From Nonlabens sp. Ci31 (GTDB lineage: Bacteria; Bacteroidota; Bacteroidia; Flavobacteriales; Flavobacteriaceae), in NCBI RefSeq assembly GCF_012974865.1, contig NZ_CP043633.1, positions 1,302,001-1,366,000 of the forward strand: DNA of 64,000 bases. Direction: 5' to 3'. The notes under the pieces are model-generated. The model did not search any database. It had not been told where the DNA came from and saw only the letters and a program-made list of their open reading frames with translations. The stretch's first letter is position 1, and every line of letters starts with the position of its first letter. Shown here one piece after another: positions 35,859-46,815 of the stretch. The position numbers and the translations under genes are program-made.

Positions 35859-37950
35859 ATGAATACAAATCATGCGAAAATTTATTTCCTTATTTCCCTA
35901 TTTCTAGGATTAACATCTTGAGATAAAGTTGATGATAACACGCTAGACAATGGTTCAATTGAAAATAATATCACAACTTAAAAATCAATAACATCTGTTA
36001 ATGATGATTATGAGGGATATAGGCAGATGATACTGGGAGAATCACTTAATAACCTATATGAAATCGATTTCATGCGTGCAACAATCAATTATTTAAACCA
36101 AAAGGTAGCTGACAGTCCAGTTTGAGATTTAACTAGTGTACCCACGCATTATTATATTAAAATAACAGCAGTAAACGATCAAGATTTACAGTTTCTAGAT
36201 GATCTAGATAAATCTGACGATATCGATGCGCCTGTGTTACCTGAATATCCGTTAGATCGAGAAATAATACAAGAAGGCGATTATTATAGAGAAGCATCTT
36301 CTGAGGATATACGTTTTAATCATCCAGTTTTTACAGTCATACCTGTTAACTATCAATTTTCAAATCCCTTATATTATGAAATTCTAGCAGAGATATAAGA
36401 GCCCACAAATGAAGAATATTTCTTAGAAATAGTTTCTTTATTTAGTACAGGTTGGTATAATGATTTAAGTGCTGAATTTGATGAAGATATTACAGATGAA
36501 GACCTAGATGATCTTATATACTTTCTTAATCATCCAGAAGAATTAGAAGATCAAAATGCTGGCGATTTTTAACCCAAAATTTTTAGAAGTATAGGACGAT
36601 GGATAAGAAGAGCTTTTACAAGACCAGCAAAGTACACCCCTGAAGGTAACATAAATTTTGAAAATACTAATTCAAATCCCAGTGCTTTACAACCATTTAT
36701 GCGGGCAAAAATCAGTATAGGAAGAAACTTTTTCTGGACTAATACCTATACAGACATCAATGGGGCTTTTAGAGCGTCTAAAGACTATAGAGAAATGGTA
36801 TTAGTCAGGTCTAAATTTAGAAGTGCTGCTGCTACTATTAGAAAATCTTGGAACGAAGTAATAGGAGTAGGTGTCTCTGACCACGTAATGACTGTGACTA
36901 GAGGAAGTAATGATAGAACAAGAACTATTTTATACGATTCAAGAAGGCATTTCTGGATAAAGGCTACTTCTCATAATGGAATAGCTTTATATAATGATTA
37001 TTGTTTAAGAAATGGTATCTCAGAGACGGTTAGAAATGCAAACGTATGGGCATGGTCATATGGAAATAATGCTTCTGCGCCTATGCTGTATACTTATTCT
37101 CAGCTTGCGCTAATAACACAGCTTGCCAATATTGGTCAAGCAAATGTGTGGTAAAATTTGACCTTAACTTTAACTGGAATTGGCATTAATTTAGTCCCTT
37201 TCTGCTTGCGACCAGATATTACTTTCCGTGGACTGGAAGATAAGCCCATAAGTAATTCCAATTCCATAAACAGTACCATACGAATACATCAAGTTGTTTT
37301 TCATGAATCTGGACATTTTTCTCATGCGAAAAAAGGAAATGCATTGTATTGGGAAAAAAATGCAGCTGCAATAATTTCTAACTCTATCGCTACTACTATC
37401 ATTAGTTTACAAGGCGGAGACTCTTATAGAGATAGCTCTCAACCTTCTTATCAAGCGGCAGATAGAATTAGTGTAGTTGAAGGATGGGGAAATTTTACAG
37501 AATATAAAGTCACATCAGAGATTTATGGTGGTGCCTATTTGAATAATGCCTTTGTTACTGAAGTTGGGTTTAATACTATCAATAGACATGGAAAAATTTG
37601 ATATGTTTCAACGACCTATGAGTGCTAATCGATCTGATACAAGAAGTTGGTTTCTACATGGTTTGATGTGGGACTTATTGGATAATAGAAATGAAATCCC
37701 TTCCTCTATATCAACTGTTTTTTCAGAATTAAGAAGTGGTGATGACTTGAATAGAGAAAATTTTATAATAGATAACTGCGATATATCAAATGCTGGTAAT
37801 GTATTTAATCTTGCGCCAGTTTTTGACGCATTGGATGGAGATATAGAAAATGGTTGTGAATTATATGAGCGATTGAAGTCTCAACACCCTAGTGATATAA
37901 TGGCTCTCCATGAGTTATTTTCATTTTATGGAATTAATTGTTTTGAATAA
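35859..37950 (+). pseudogene. Zinc-metallopeptidase-like lipoprotein gene with six in-frame stops and one frameshift
   Basis: From ATG 35859 one frame stays protein-like for 1.7 kb although it meets TGA 35919, TAA 35979, TGA 36123, TAA 36396, TAA 36570 and TAA 37152. It starts with a lipoprotein leader (MNTNHAKIYFLISLFLGLTS) in which the first TGA falls exactly at the lipobox Cys. Later it carries an HExxH motif (VFHESGHFSHAKKGN) and a possible third ligand (EGWGNFTEY). After an A5 run at 37592-37596 it shifts to the +1 frame to 37950. Four TAA fit Gln (CAA) and TGA 36123 fits Trp or Arg. It lies between panD and panC. Confidence 0.75.
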
Positions 37951-37979
37951 ATTTAATTAACTGGAATCAAAAATAAATG

Positions 37980-38501
37980 ATGAACAAAATGAAAAACTAT
38001 GTTACAATAATTTGTTCATGTATTTCATTAAATAGCCGTATACCTTTAGATTAAGATTGTAATGATGGAGAAATTTTCGTTGAAGGATTAGTGAGCATCA
38101 CACCCGTTTAGTCTCCATCTTTATTGAATGACACTTTAACAATTTCTTGTAATATTCCGTCCCGTAAACATTTTTATGGTGATGAACGAGATGTTTTTTC
38201 AGAAACCTCAAACTCTAGGGCAAGGTGGTCATTTAGAAGTGGTTCAGAGTTAATAGGTGACCAAGAGCTAATTGTAAGAAAGGGTGAACTTGACGGCCCA
38301 TTTTTTGTTGACGTGTACGATCCAATTTGTGATTGTTATGAATTTGAAGCTGACCTAATTTTGAGCGAGGTCGATACGTACAACATATTTATAGGCAATG
38401 TTTTCGATTTTATAGGCGAGAATTGTGATAGGTTTTTCATAGAAAGTAATTTTCCATGGATAAATGAGGCAGGTATATTAGAATTTGAGGTGGAGCCTTA
38501 A
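37980..38501 (+). pseudogene. Unrecognised secreted protein gene with two in-frame stops
   Basis: From ATG 37980 (leader MNKMKNYVTIICSCISLN) the frame stays readable to 38501 through TAA 38052 and TAG 38109; both can arise from Gln codons by C to T. The longest uninterrupted part starts at 38124 (MNDTLTISCNIPSRKHFYGDE). The protein would be about 173 residues, rich in D and E, with several Cys. No known domain recognised. It follows the peptidase-like pseudogene by 30 bases, which suggests a former two-gene unit. Confidence 0.55.
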
Positions 38502-38504
38502 AAT

Positions 38505-39362
38505 TTAAAGATCACTAAGTTTTAAGTTATCAATAAGCCGCACACCTTCTAGATGTGCAACTATAAAAGCCCTATAATGATGCTTCTTATATTTGCGAGT
38601 TACAGGATTTAAGGTTTCCTCGCTAGCAATGGTAAAATATTCTAGCTCAAAATCAGGCTCTTTTTTAAACAGCTCCTCTACTAGTTTTTGAGTATTTTTT
38701 ATACTGTGGTGTTTGAAATATTTTTTTGCCAGCTGCAAGGTGGCATAAATAAATTGGGCTTTTTCACGAGCTTTGGGAGATAAGCGTTCATTTCTTGAAC
38801 TCATTGCCAGGCCATGTGGTTCTCTTTCTATGGGGCAGCCTATAACCTCAATATTTAATTGAAGTTTTTCAACGAGTTTATTTACAATCTGCAATTGCTG
38901 AAAGTCTTTTTCTCCAAAGAAAGCTTTATCTGGTTGTACCACCGCAAATAGAAACTCGAGAATAGTCCCTACACCATCAAAATGTCCTGGTCTATTTTTC
39001 CCTTCCATTACATTTTCTAAACCGTCATAGTGATATGTTTTTGCGACAGTTTGTTTTCCATAAACATCTTTCACTTCAGGGGCATAGACGGTTAGTTTAT
39101 GGGTGTTTATATGTTTCTTGATAAGTGCGACGTCGTTATTTACCGTTCGCGGATACTTTTCCAGATCTTTTTTATTATCAAATTGTGTAGGATTTACAAA
39201 AATAGATACGACCAGGTGATCACATTGGGAAATAGCTTCCTTCATTAAAGAGATGTGGCCATTGTGTAGAGCACCCATAGTTGGGACAAAGCTTATGGTT
39301 TCAGAGCTTTTAACCTTTTTTTTAAGATGTTCGACAAGTAATTTATGAGATTTAAAAATCAT
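38505..39362 (-). CDS. panC: Pantothenate synthetase
   Basis: Joins pantoate and beta-alanine with ATP. The 285-residue protein has the nucleotidyl-transferase signatures SFVPTMGALHNGHISLM and FFGEKDFQQLQ, and the KMSKS-like region MSSRNERLS. ATG 39362 is chosen because the family starts there; an upstream ATG would add 16 unrelated residues that overlap the promoter. It is separated from panD by the decayed insert. Confidence 0.95.
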   Translation of the reverse strand: MIFKSHKLLVEHLKKKVKSSETISFVPTMGALHNGHISLMKEAISQCDHLVVSIFVNPTQFDNKKDLEKYPRTVNNDVALIKKHINTHKLTVYAPEVKDVYGKQTVAKTYHYDGLENVMEGKNRPGHFDGVGTILEFLFAVVQPDKAFFGEKDFQQLQIVNKLVEKLQLNIEVIGCPIEREPHGLAMSSRNERLSPKAREKAQFIYATLQLAKKYFKHHSIKNTQKLVEELFKKEPDFELEYFTIASEETLNPVTRKYKKHHYRAFIVAHLEGVRLIDNLKLSDL

Positions 39363-39387
39363 AACAATCTGAATATGGTAAGGCCTA

Positions 39388-39417
39388 CAAACATAAGGTT
39401 TACAAAGCAAAGTGCAA
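39388..39417 (-). promoter_or_regulatory. panC promoter (-33 TTG, -7 TATGTTTG)
   Basis: On the minus strand TTG (39415-39417), 19 bases, then TATGTTTG (39388-39395), 25 bases before the ATG. This fits the Bacteroidetes -33/-7 spacing well. Confidence 0.65.
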
Positions 39418-39426
39418 GAAATTGCT

Positions 39427-39434
39427 TATTTTTG
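39427..39434 (+). promoter_or_regulatory. -7 promoter box of the GT5-like gene
   Basis: TATTTTTG, 36 bases upstream of the ATG at 39471, divergent from panC. Confidence 0.5.
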
Positions 39435-39470
39435 CAACTTGCTTAAAGTTAGGCATCAATAAATCTATCT

Positions 39471-40307
39471 ATGAAGGAAAAAAGAGTTTTATACGTATCA
39501 TCTGAAGTTATACCCTATTTACCTGAGACTGAGGCCTCCTCCATGTCTTATTTTGCTCCTAAAATGGTAAATGATCGCGGTGGCCAAATACGTATTTTCA
39601 TGCCGAGATTTGGAAATATTAATGAGAGAAGACATCAACTACACGAGGTGATACGCCTTAGTGGAATGAATTTAATTATCAATGATTTAGACATGCCGCT
39701 TATCATTAAAGTAGCGTCAATCCCCAAGGAACGTATGCAAGTATATTTCATCGATAATGAAGATTATTTCAAAAGAAAAGCTACATTAACAGATGAAGAT
39801 GGAAACCTTTTCCCAGATAATGACGAGCGTGCCATTTTCTTTGCAAAAGGAGTAATTGAAACAGTCAAAAAATTAAATTGGGCACCAGACATTATTCATG
39901 TCCATGGATGGTTAGCTAGCTTGCTTCCATTGTACCTTAAAAACTATTATGGGAACGATCCATTATTTGAGGAAAGTAAAATAGTGACCTCTATTTATAA
40001 TCAATCCTTTGAAGGAGCGTTAGATGATGAGATGATTGAGAAACTTCAATATGATGCATTAGAAGACGAGGCTTTAGAAGAGTTCCATGACCCTACCTAT
40101 ATTAATTTGATGAAAAGCGCTGTTAAATACAGTGATGCTATTATTAAAGGTAGTGAGGAGCTAGATCCAGAAATTGATCAATATATCGATGCGCAGGAAA
40201 ATAAGCCTATCTTAAAATACTATGCCCCAGAAGAATTTGCTGATGCATATGAGGAGTTCTACCTTGATCAAGTTTTAAACGAAAAAGAAGAAGCTCAAGA
40301 AAAATGA
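39471..40307 (+). CDS. Glycogen/starch synthase N-terminal domain protein
   Basis: The 278-residue protein resembles only the N-terminal half of GT5 glycogen synthases: VLYVSSEVIPYLPETEASSM near the start and DIIHVHGWLASLLPLYLK in the middle. The C-terminal ADP-glucose-binding half is missing, and the N-terminal KTGGLAD signature is changed to ETEASSM. It ends in an acidic tail (NEKEEAQEK). It overlaps the DUF4270 lipoprotein gene by 4 bases and precedes glmS. It is probably not an active synthase; a regulatory or structural role is inferred. Confidence 0.75.
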   Translation: MKEKRVLYVSSEVIPYLPETEASSMSYFAPKMVNDRGGQIRIFMPRFGNINERRHQLHEVIRLSGMNLIINDLDMPLIIKVASIPKERMQVYFIDNEDYFKRKATLTDEDGNLFPDNDERAIFFAKGVIETVKKLNWAPDIIHVHGWLASLLPLYLKNYYGNDPLFEESKIVTSIYNQSFEGALDDEMIEKLQYDALEDEALEEFHDPTYINLMKSAVKYSDAIIKGSEELDPEIDQYIDAQENKPILKYYAPEEFADAYEEFYLDQVLNEKEEAQEK

Positions 40308-41935
40308 AAAAAATGTTATGTAATGCTGCGATAGTAATCGCGGTAGTTTTAGGAGTGGTGTCCTGTGAAAATGAATTAACTCCTTTGGGAGCTAACTTTT
40401 TAGGAGATGATCCTGCAAATGTTATTAAAGAGGCTGAGTTTGATGTGAAGGCGTACAGCGTTCCTGTGAATACCGTCCAAACGAATAACTTTAATTCGAC
40501 ACCTTTTGGAGTGTATGATGATCCAGCTTACGGAAGAACAACCTATTCGTTTGTGGCTCAAATAAATCCAAATTTTACTAGTCCGTCTTTTGGACAAAAC
40601 AAGGTGGTAGAAGAAGTTATTTTAGAAGTACCTTATTATTCAGTACTAACAGGTATTAACGGCGAAGAAAGAGAGTACCGAATCGATTCTCTATACGGTA
40701 TAGGGCCAACTCATTTTCAGATCTATAGAAACAATTACTTTTTGAGTGGTTTTGATGACCAAGACATAACTCAAAATGCAATTTATTATTCGGATTTTGA
40801 AAGTGTTATAGACATGAATCGAGGAGATTTAATTTATGAGAACACTTTATTCCTTCCAGATAATCAAGAGATTGATCTTTTTGAGACTAATGATGAAGGC
40901 GAGTTAACGGTTTCAGAGAGACTAACTCCTAGGCTTAGAATTTCTCTACCTGTAGATTATTGGGAAACAGTAATTGTGGATCAGGAAGGAAGTGCTAATC
41001 TGGAAAGTATTAGTAATTTTCAAAACTATTTTAGAGGTTTGTATTTTAAGATTGCTGGAGCGCCAAGTTCTTCTAACCTCGTTCATTTAGATTTGAATAA
41101 TGCCAAAATCGATATTAAAATTAACTCTGATTTCCCTGATTTAAGTGATTTTGACGATGATGGGGATACTACAGAATTAAATAATATCACGTCAAATTTT
41201 CGTTTAAACTTTAATGGTAATAAGGTAGTTTTTGTAAAGAACGACTTTAGCGCAAGCGTTCAAAGCGACATGGCAGATTCTAACGATCCTATAAATGGAG
41301 CAGAAAATATTTATTTAAAAGGGGGTCCTGGATCAATAGCTGTCTTAGAGTTGTTTGGTCAGGCGACAAATGGATCAAATGGTGAGGCACCAGCGCTTAC
41401 GGAGGCTATAGAAAACGATTGGTTGATTAATGATGCCTATATAGAATTTTACGTGAACAGATCTATTGTTGCGGCTAGCGCTAAGGATCCAGAGCGTATC
41501 TTGATCTATGATTATGATACCAAGAGACTGCTATCAGATTACGCGATTGGTGGTTCTAATGGGCTTGATAGCAACTTGTCTCACTTAGGTAGGTTGGAAA
41601 GAATTGATCCTGATGATACTTCTACTGATCGTATTAAATATAGAATAAGACTCACGCAACATTTAAGCAATATTATACAAGGTAATATTGAAAACAATAG
41701 ATTGGCAATTGTAGTTAGTCAAAATGTGTCAATAGTAGGAAATAATCGAGTGTTGAATACAGTAAACCCTAATCCAGATCTAGAATCTATACCGATTAGC
41801 GCCGCTATATCTCATGAAGGAACAGTACTTTACGGAAATCTTGCCCAGGGAAACCTTGTTCAGCAAACTGTAAACGGAGAGGCTATACCTAAAAAACCTA
41901 TGTTAAAGGTTTTTTATTCTGAAACAATCAACTAA
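40304..41935 (+). CDS. DUF4270 lipoprotein
   Basis: Exported lipoprotein of 543 residues with lipobox GVVSC (about residues 17-21) and the DUF4270 start ENELTPLGANFLGDDP. The body is beta-rich with aromatic and asparagine-rich repeats typical of Bacteroidetes surface lipoproteins. The start overlaps the GT5-like gene (ATGA) and the stop lies 12 bases before glmS, so the three are likely one operon. Function is unknown. Confidence 0.85.
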   Translation: MKKMLCNAAIVIAVVLGVVSCENELTPLGANFLGDDPANVIKEAEFDVKAYSVPVNTVQTNNFNSTPFGVYDDPAYGRTTYSFVAQINPNFTSPSFGQNKVVEEVILEVPYYSVLTGINGEEREYRIDSLYGIGPTHFQIYRNNYFLSGFDDQDITQNAIYYSDFESVIDMNRGDLIYENTLFLPDNQEIDLFETNDEGELTVSERLTPRLRISLPVDYWETVIVDQEGSANLESISNFQNYFRGLYFKIAGAPSSSNLVHLDLNNAKIDIKINSDFPDLSDFDDDGDTTELNNITSNFRLNFNGNKVVFVKNDFSASVQSDMADSNDPINGAENIYLKGGPGSIAVLELFGQATNGSNGEAPALTEAIENDWLINDAYIEFYVNRSIVAASAKDPERILIYDYDTKRLLSDYAIGGSNGLDSNLSHLGRLERIDPDDTSTDRIKYRIRLTQHLSNIIQGNIENNRLAIVVSQNVSIVGNNRVLNTVNPNPDLESIPISAAISHEGTVLYGNLAQGNLVQQTVNGEAIPKKPMLKVFYSETIN

Positions 41936-41947
41936 AATAAATTAATT

Positions 41948-43795
41948 ATGTGCGGAATTGTAGGCTACATAGGGCATCGACAGGCATATCCAATAGTTTT
42001 AAATGGTCTTAAAAGGCTAGAATACAGAGGCTATGACAGTGCTGGAATTGCTATTTATGATGGGAAAAAACTTAATTTTTCCAAAACAAAAGGGAAAGTA
42101 GCTGACTTAGAATCAAAGCTTGAAGCTGAAATTTCTACAGTAGGAACTATTGCAATAGGTCATACCAGATGGGCAACTCATGGGGTACCTAATGATGTAA
42201 ACTCGCATCCTCACTTTTCAAATAATGGTGATCTAGTGATCATCCATAATGGTATTATAGAAAATTATGAGCCGTTAAAACAAGAGTTGAAAAACCGAGG
42301 TTATACCTTTCAATCAGATACAGACACAGAGGTGCTGGTTAACCTGATAGAAGATGCGCAAACTAAAGAGAATGTCAAGTTAGGAAAAGCAGTTCAAATA
42401 GCGCTTAATCAAACAATAGGCGCTTATGCAATTGCCGTTTTTGATCGTAAAAAACCTAACGAAATTGTGGTAGCCCGATTGGGCTCTCCTCTTGCTATAG
42501 GTGTAGGGGAAAATGAGTATTTTATTGCAAGTGATGCAAGTCCATTTTTAGAATTCACTAAAAATGCAATCTATTTGGAAGACGGTGAGATGGCAGTAGT
42601 ACGCACTCACAAGGATGTGAAGATTAGAAAAATTAAAGACGATTCTTTGGTAGCTCCTTATATTCAAGAATTGCAAATGAACTTGGAGCAAATAGAAAAA
42701 GGTGGTTACGAGCACTTTATGCTGAAAGAGATTTACGAGCAGCCGCAAGCCATTAAAGATACATTCAGAGGGCGTATGTTAGTTGATCAAGGCTTGATAA
42801 AAATGGCTGGAATCGATGATCATATCGATAAATTTATCAATGCAAAACGTATAGTAATAGTTGCCTGTGGGACTTCGTGGCATGCAGGCTTAGTAGCTGA
42901 ATATATTTTTGAAGAACTAGCGCGTGTACCTGTTGAGGTAGAGTATGCTTCCGAGTTTAGATACCGCAATCCTGTAATAGACAAAGATGACGTTATAATT
43001 GCCATTTCTCAGTCAGGAGAAACAGCAGATACTATGGCAGCAATTAAACTTGCCAAAGCAAATGGGGCTTTTGTTTTTGGAGTTTGTAACGTTGTAGGTA
43101 GTTCTATTTCTAGAGAGACTCATGCTGGAGCCTATACTCATGCCGGTCCAGAAATAGGAGTGGCCTCAACAAAAGCATTTACTACTCAAATTACAGTGCT
43201 TACCTTAATTGCTTTACAGATCGCTAAGAAAAAAGGTAAGATCTCTACCAGTGAATTTCACAATTACTTACAGGAATTAGCTTCCATACCAGATAAAGTT
43301 GCTGAAGCATTAACTTCAAATGATCATATTGAGAAGATTGCAGAAATTTATAAAGATTCTAAAAACTGCCTTTATCTAGGTCGTGGTTTCAATTTTCCAG
43401 TAGCTTTAGAAGGAGCATTAAAACTTAAAGAAATCAGCTATATTCATGCCGAAGGTTATCCAGCCGCAGAAATGAAACACGGTCCGATTGCGCTTATTGA
43501 TGAGCAAATGCCAGTGGTCGTAATTGCTACTAAAAAGGGACATTATGAAAAAGTGGTCAGTAATATACAAGAGATTAAATCCCGTAGCGGTAAGATTATA
43601 GGTATTGTTACTAAAGGCGACGTGGATGTGAGAAACCTCGCAGATCACGTGATAGAAGTGCCAGAAACTATTGAGTTTATGACGCCTTTATTAACTACTA
43701 TTCCCTTACAGTTGCTCTCTTACCATATCGCTGTTAAGCTTGGTAAAAATGTGGATCAACCCCGTAACTTAGCTAAAAGTGTTACCGTAGAATAA
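41948..43795 (+). CDS. glmS: Glutamine-fructose-6-phosphate aminotransferase (isomerizing)
   Basis: Makes glucosamine-6-phosphate for peptidoglycan and LPS. The 615-residue protein starts MCGIVGYIGHRQAYPIVLNG, where Cys2 is the glutaminase nucleophile, and has GHTRWATHG in the glutaminase domain. Two SIS domains follow (ISQSGETADTMAA), and the C-terminus ends in the conserved PRNLAKSVTVE. It is the last gene of the run and is followed by a terminator. Confidence 0.97.
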   Translation: MCGIVGYIGHRQAYPIVLNGLKRLEYRGYDSAGIAIYDGKKLNFSKTKGKVADLESKLEAEISTVGTIAIGHTRWATHGVPNDVNSHPHFSNNGDLVIIHNGIIENYEPLKQELKNRGYTFQSDTDTEVLVNLIEDAQTKENVKLGKAVQIALNQTIGAYAIAVFDRKKPNEIVVARLGSPLAIGVGENEYFIASDASPFLEFTKNAIYLEDGEMAVVRTHKDVKIRKIKDDSLVAPYIQELQMNLEQIEKGGYEHFMLKEIYEQPQAIKDTFRGRMLVDQGLIKMAGIDDHIDKFINAKRIVIVACGTSWHAGLVAEYIFEELARVPVEVEYASEFRYRNPVIDKDDVIIAISQSGETADTMAAIKLAKANGAFVFGVCNVVGSSISRETHAGAYTHAGPEIGVASTKAFTTQITVLTLIALQIAKKKGKISTSEFHNYLQELASIPDKVAEALTSNDHIEKIAEIYKDSKNCLYLGRGFNFPVALEGALKLKEISYIHAEGYPAAEMKHGPIALIDEQMPVVVIATKKGHYEKVVSNIQEIKSRSGKIIGIVTKGDVDVRNLADHVIEVPETIEFMTPLLTTIPLQLLSYHIAVKLGKNVDQPRNLAKSVTVE

Positions 43796-43820
43796 AACCA
43801 TTAAGTTTATATTATTATAG

Positions 43821-43848
43821 AGCTGCTTCCTATGGAAGCGGCTTTTTT
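43821..43848 (+). terminator. Rho-independent terminator after glmS
   Basis: Ten-bp stem AGCTGCTTCC/GGAAGCGGCT (one G-U pair) with TAT loop, followed by six T. Confidence 0.85.
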
Positions 43849-44013
43849 GTTTAGGCACTAACTGCTATGGACATCGCTCAAGGCAAAAGCAGAAGCTAGC
43901 ATTACAACAGCTACAATGAACCTCTGTCCATTAGAAACGGGGAGGAGAAGCTTCGTGCGAGTTACGCAAGAAAAAAATTGAAAAACACCATGTTTTTATA
44001 AATAGGAATGCAG

Positions 44014-44021
44014 TATCTTTG
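44014..44021 (+). promoter_or_regulatory. -7 promoter box of atpD
   Basis: TATCTTTG, 58 bases before the atpD ATG. The downstream leader is purine-poor with no clear Shine-Dalgarno, as usual in Bacteroidetes. Confidence 0.6.
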
Positions 44022-44079
44022 CGCGACGAAAAACAGCCGCTAAAAGCTGTATCTTTTTAAGTTTTAAAACATTATATAA

Positions 44080-45591
<1,512 letters not shown>

Positions 45592-45596
45592 TCAAG

Positions 45597-45658
45597 TTAG
45601 GAGTTAGGAGTTCAGAGTTGTAATTAACTCTAGACTCCTAATTCTAAACTCATAACTA
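45597..45658. repeat. Heptamer repeats TTAGGAG with inverted counterpart
   Basis: TTAGGAG TTAGGAG TTCAGAG in direct order, then after a short gap ACTCTAG ACTCCTA ATTCTAA ACTCATA as an imperfect inverse. It fills the atpD-atpC spacer. Confidence 0.6.
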
Positions 45659-45665
45659 TACAAAG

Positions 45666-45941
45666 ATGATTTTAGAAATAGTTACACCAGAGATGACCCT
45701 TTTTAAAGGTGAGGTAGAATCAGTTTCTGTACCTGGGATTAACGGTCAGTTTCAGATGCTAGATAATCATGCGCCTGTGGTATCCCTGCTTGCTAAGGGA
45801 GCTATTAGGATTTTTGGAAGTGTACAACTTGAAGAATCGGTCGCTGATTTGTTTACCAAAGCAGACGGCACTACTAATTTTGCCATTACTGGCGGAGTTC
45901 TAGAAATGAAAGATAACAAAGCGATTGTTTTAGCAGACTAA
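45666..45941 (+). CDS. atpC: ATP synthase F1 subunit epsilon, short form
   Basis: The 91-residue protein contains only the N-terminal beta-sandwich domain: MILEIVTPEMTLFKGEVESVSVPG, GQFQMLDNHAPVVSLL, and the end FAITGGVLEMKDNKAIVLAD. The C-terminal helical hairpin, which inhibits ATP hydrolysis in longer epsilon subunits (about 130-140 residues), is absent. It is 74 bases from atpD. Confidence 0.93.
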   Translation: MILEIVTPEMTLFKGEVESVSVPGINGQFQMLDNHAPVVSLLAKGAIRIFGSVQLEESVADLFTKADGTTNFAITGGVLEMKDNKAIVLAD

Positions 45942-45972
45942 AGCAAGACTTGTTTTAAAAACAGTAGGAAAG

Positions 45973-46000
45973 CCTTTATCATTTTGATAGAGGTTTTTTT
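45973..46000 (+). terminator. Rho-independent terminator after atpC
   Basis: Stem CCTTTATCA/TGATAGAGG with one G-U pair and a three-base loop, followed by eight T. Confidence 0.8.
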
Positions 46001-46160
46001 TATGATAGCAAGCTGCTCTACCTAGCCGAAATCCGGCTCGCTTATTTCAGGACCATACAAGGAGTTGAAAGTAAAAAGCTAGCCTCTACAGTCATAAGCC
46101 CTGATCACATGAAAACTTCCTATCAGGGACTAGGCTCCCTTATCTTTCTTAGTATTCAAT

Positions 46161-46193
46161 AAAAAATCCTTTAAAGCGAGCTCCAAAGGATTT
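46161..46193 (-). terminator. Rho-independent terminator of the ankyrin gene
   Basis: On the minus strand stem AAATCCTTT/AAAGGATTT, then T run, 56 bases after the stop codon. Confidence 0.75.
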
Positions 46194-46248
46194 AATTATT
46201 TAAAATAGTCGGTCTTATGGAGAACGACTCTACAGAGTGGAGTTGCTT

Positions 46249-46677
46249 TTATTTCAACAACTTAATCGCAGATTCATTACCATTGGTCATAGCGAGTTGA
46301 AGGGCTGTTTTTCCGTCAACTTGAACAGACTTATCAGCTCCTGCATCTAATAGTTGAGCCACTAAATCAGTACGACCCATTTTTGCGGCCCACATTAAGG
46401 GAGTGTTATCATCACATGCTATGTTGACATCTACTTCAGCTTCTGTGATAAGGTATAAGGCAACATCAGAGCTTTCCATTTGAATAGCTAGTTGTAAAAG
46501 TGTTGCTTTCCTTGTGCCGGCTTGTAGGCATTCGTTTTTGTTGGTGTCGTTAACTAAAACTTTAAGATCTCTAGGGCTATCGTTCTTAAGAGCAATAGTC
46601 ATGTCTTTAGTTAGGTCTTGAGCGCTTACCGTTCCTGCTAGGATAAGAGCGAGAATAAAAAGAACTTTTTTCATCAT
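46249..46677 (-). CDS. Exported ankyrin-repeat protein
   Basis: Protein of 142 residues with a signal peptide (MMKKVLFILALILAGTVSAQ) and about three ankyrin repeats (TPLMWAAKMGRTDLVAQLLDAG, KTALQLAMTNGNESAIKLL). Predicted periplasmic. Ankyrin repeats bind proteins; the partner is unknown. It is alone with its own terminator, next to the palindrome copy at 46758. ATG 46677 or 46674 are equally possible. Confidence 0.8.
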   Translation of the reverse strand: MMKKVLFILALILAGTVSAQDLTKDMTIALKNDSPRDLKVLVNDTNKNECLQAGTRKATLLQLAIQMESSDVALYLITEAEVDVNIACDDNTPLMWAAKMGRTDLVAQLLDAGADKSVQVDGKTALQLAMTNGNESAIKLLK

Positions 46678-46757
46678 TGTTAGGTTTTAAGAGTTGCTAA
46701 GATAACACTATCGTTTCAAACCTTTTAGCAGTTTTATAATTGATTTCATATGGATAC

Positions 46758-46773
46758 CGCTTTCGCGAAAGAG
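46758..46773. repeat. Iterated palindrome, degenerate copy 9
   Basis: CGCTTTCGCGAAAGAG, one change from the 16-bp form, flank GAACA as in several others; intergenic, between the ankyrin gene and the XRE module. Confidence 0.75.
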
Positions 46774-46815
46774 GAACATATCACCTAGCGCCAAAGATTA
46801 TTTAATTTTTCAAGA

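Larger units (their letters stand above)
45942..46248. other. Spacer with terminators and an inverted repeat
   Basis: No gene. It holds the atpC terminator, the inverted repeat CCCTGAT/ATCAGGG (46103-46132), and the terminator of the convergent ankyrin gene. Confidence 0.55.

Noticed and set aside
35859..38501. Programmed stop recoding (selenocysteine or alternative code)
   Set aside because: All three stop types occur, no SECIS-like hairpin was recognised, and neighbouring genes use the standard code; pseudogene decay is simpler.
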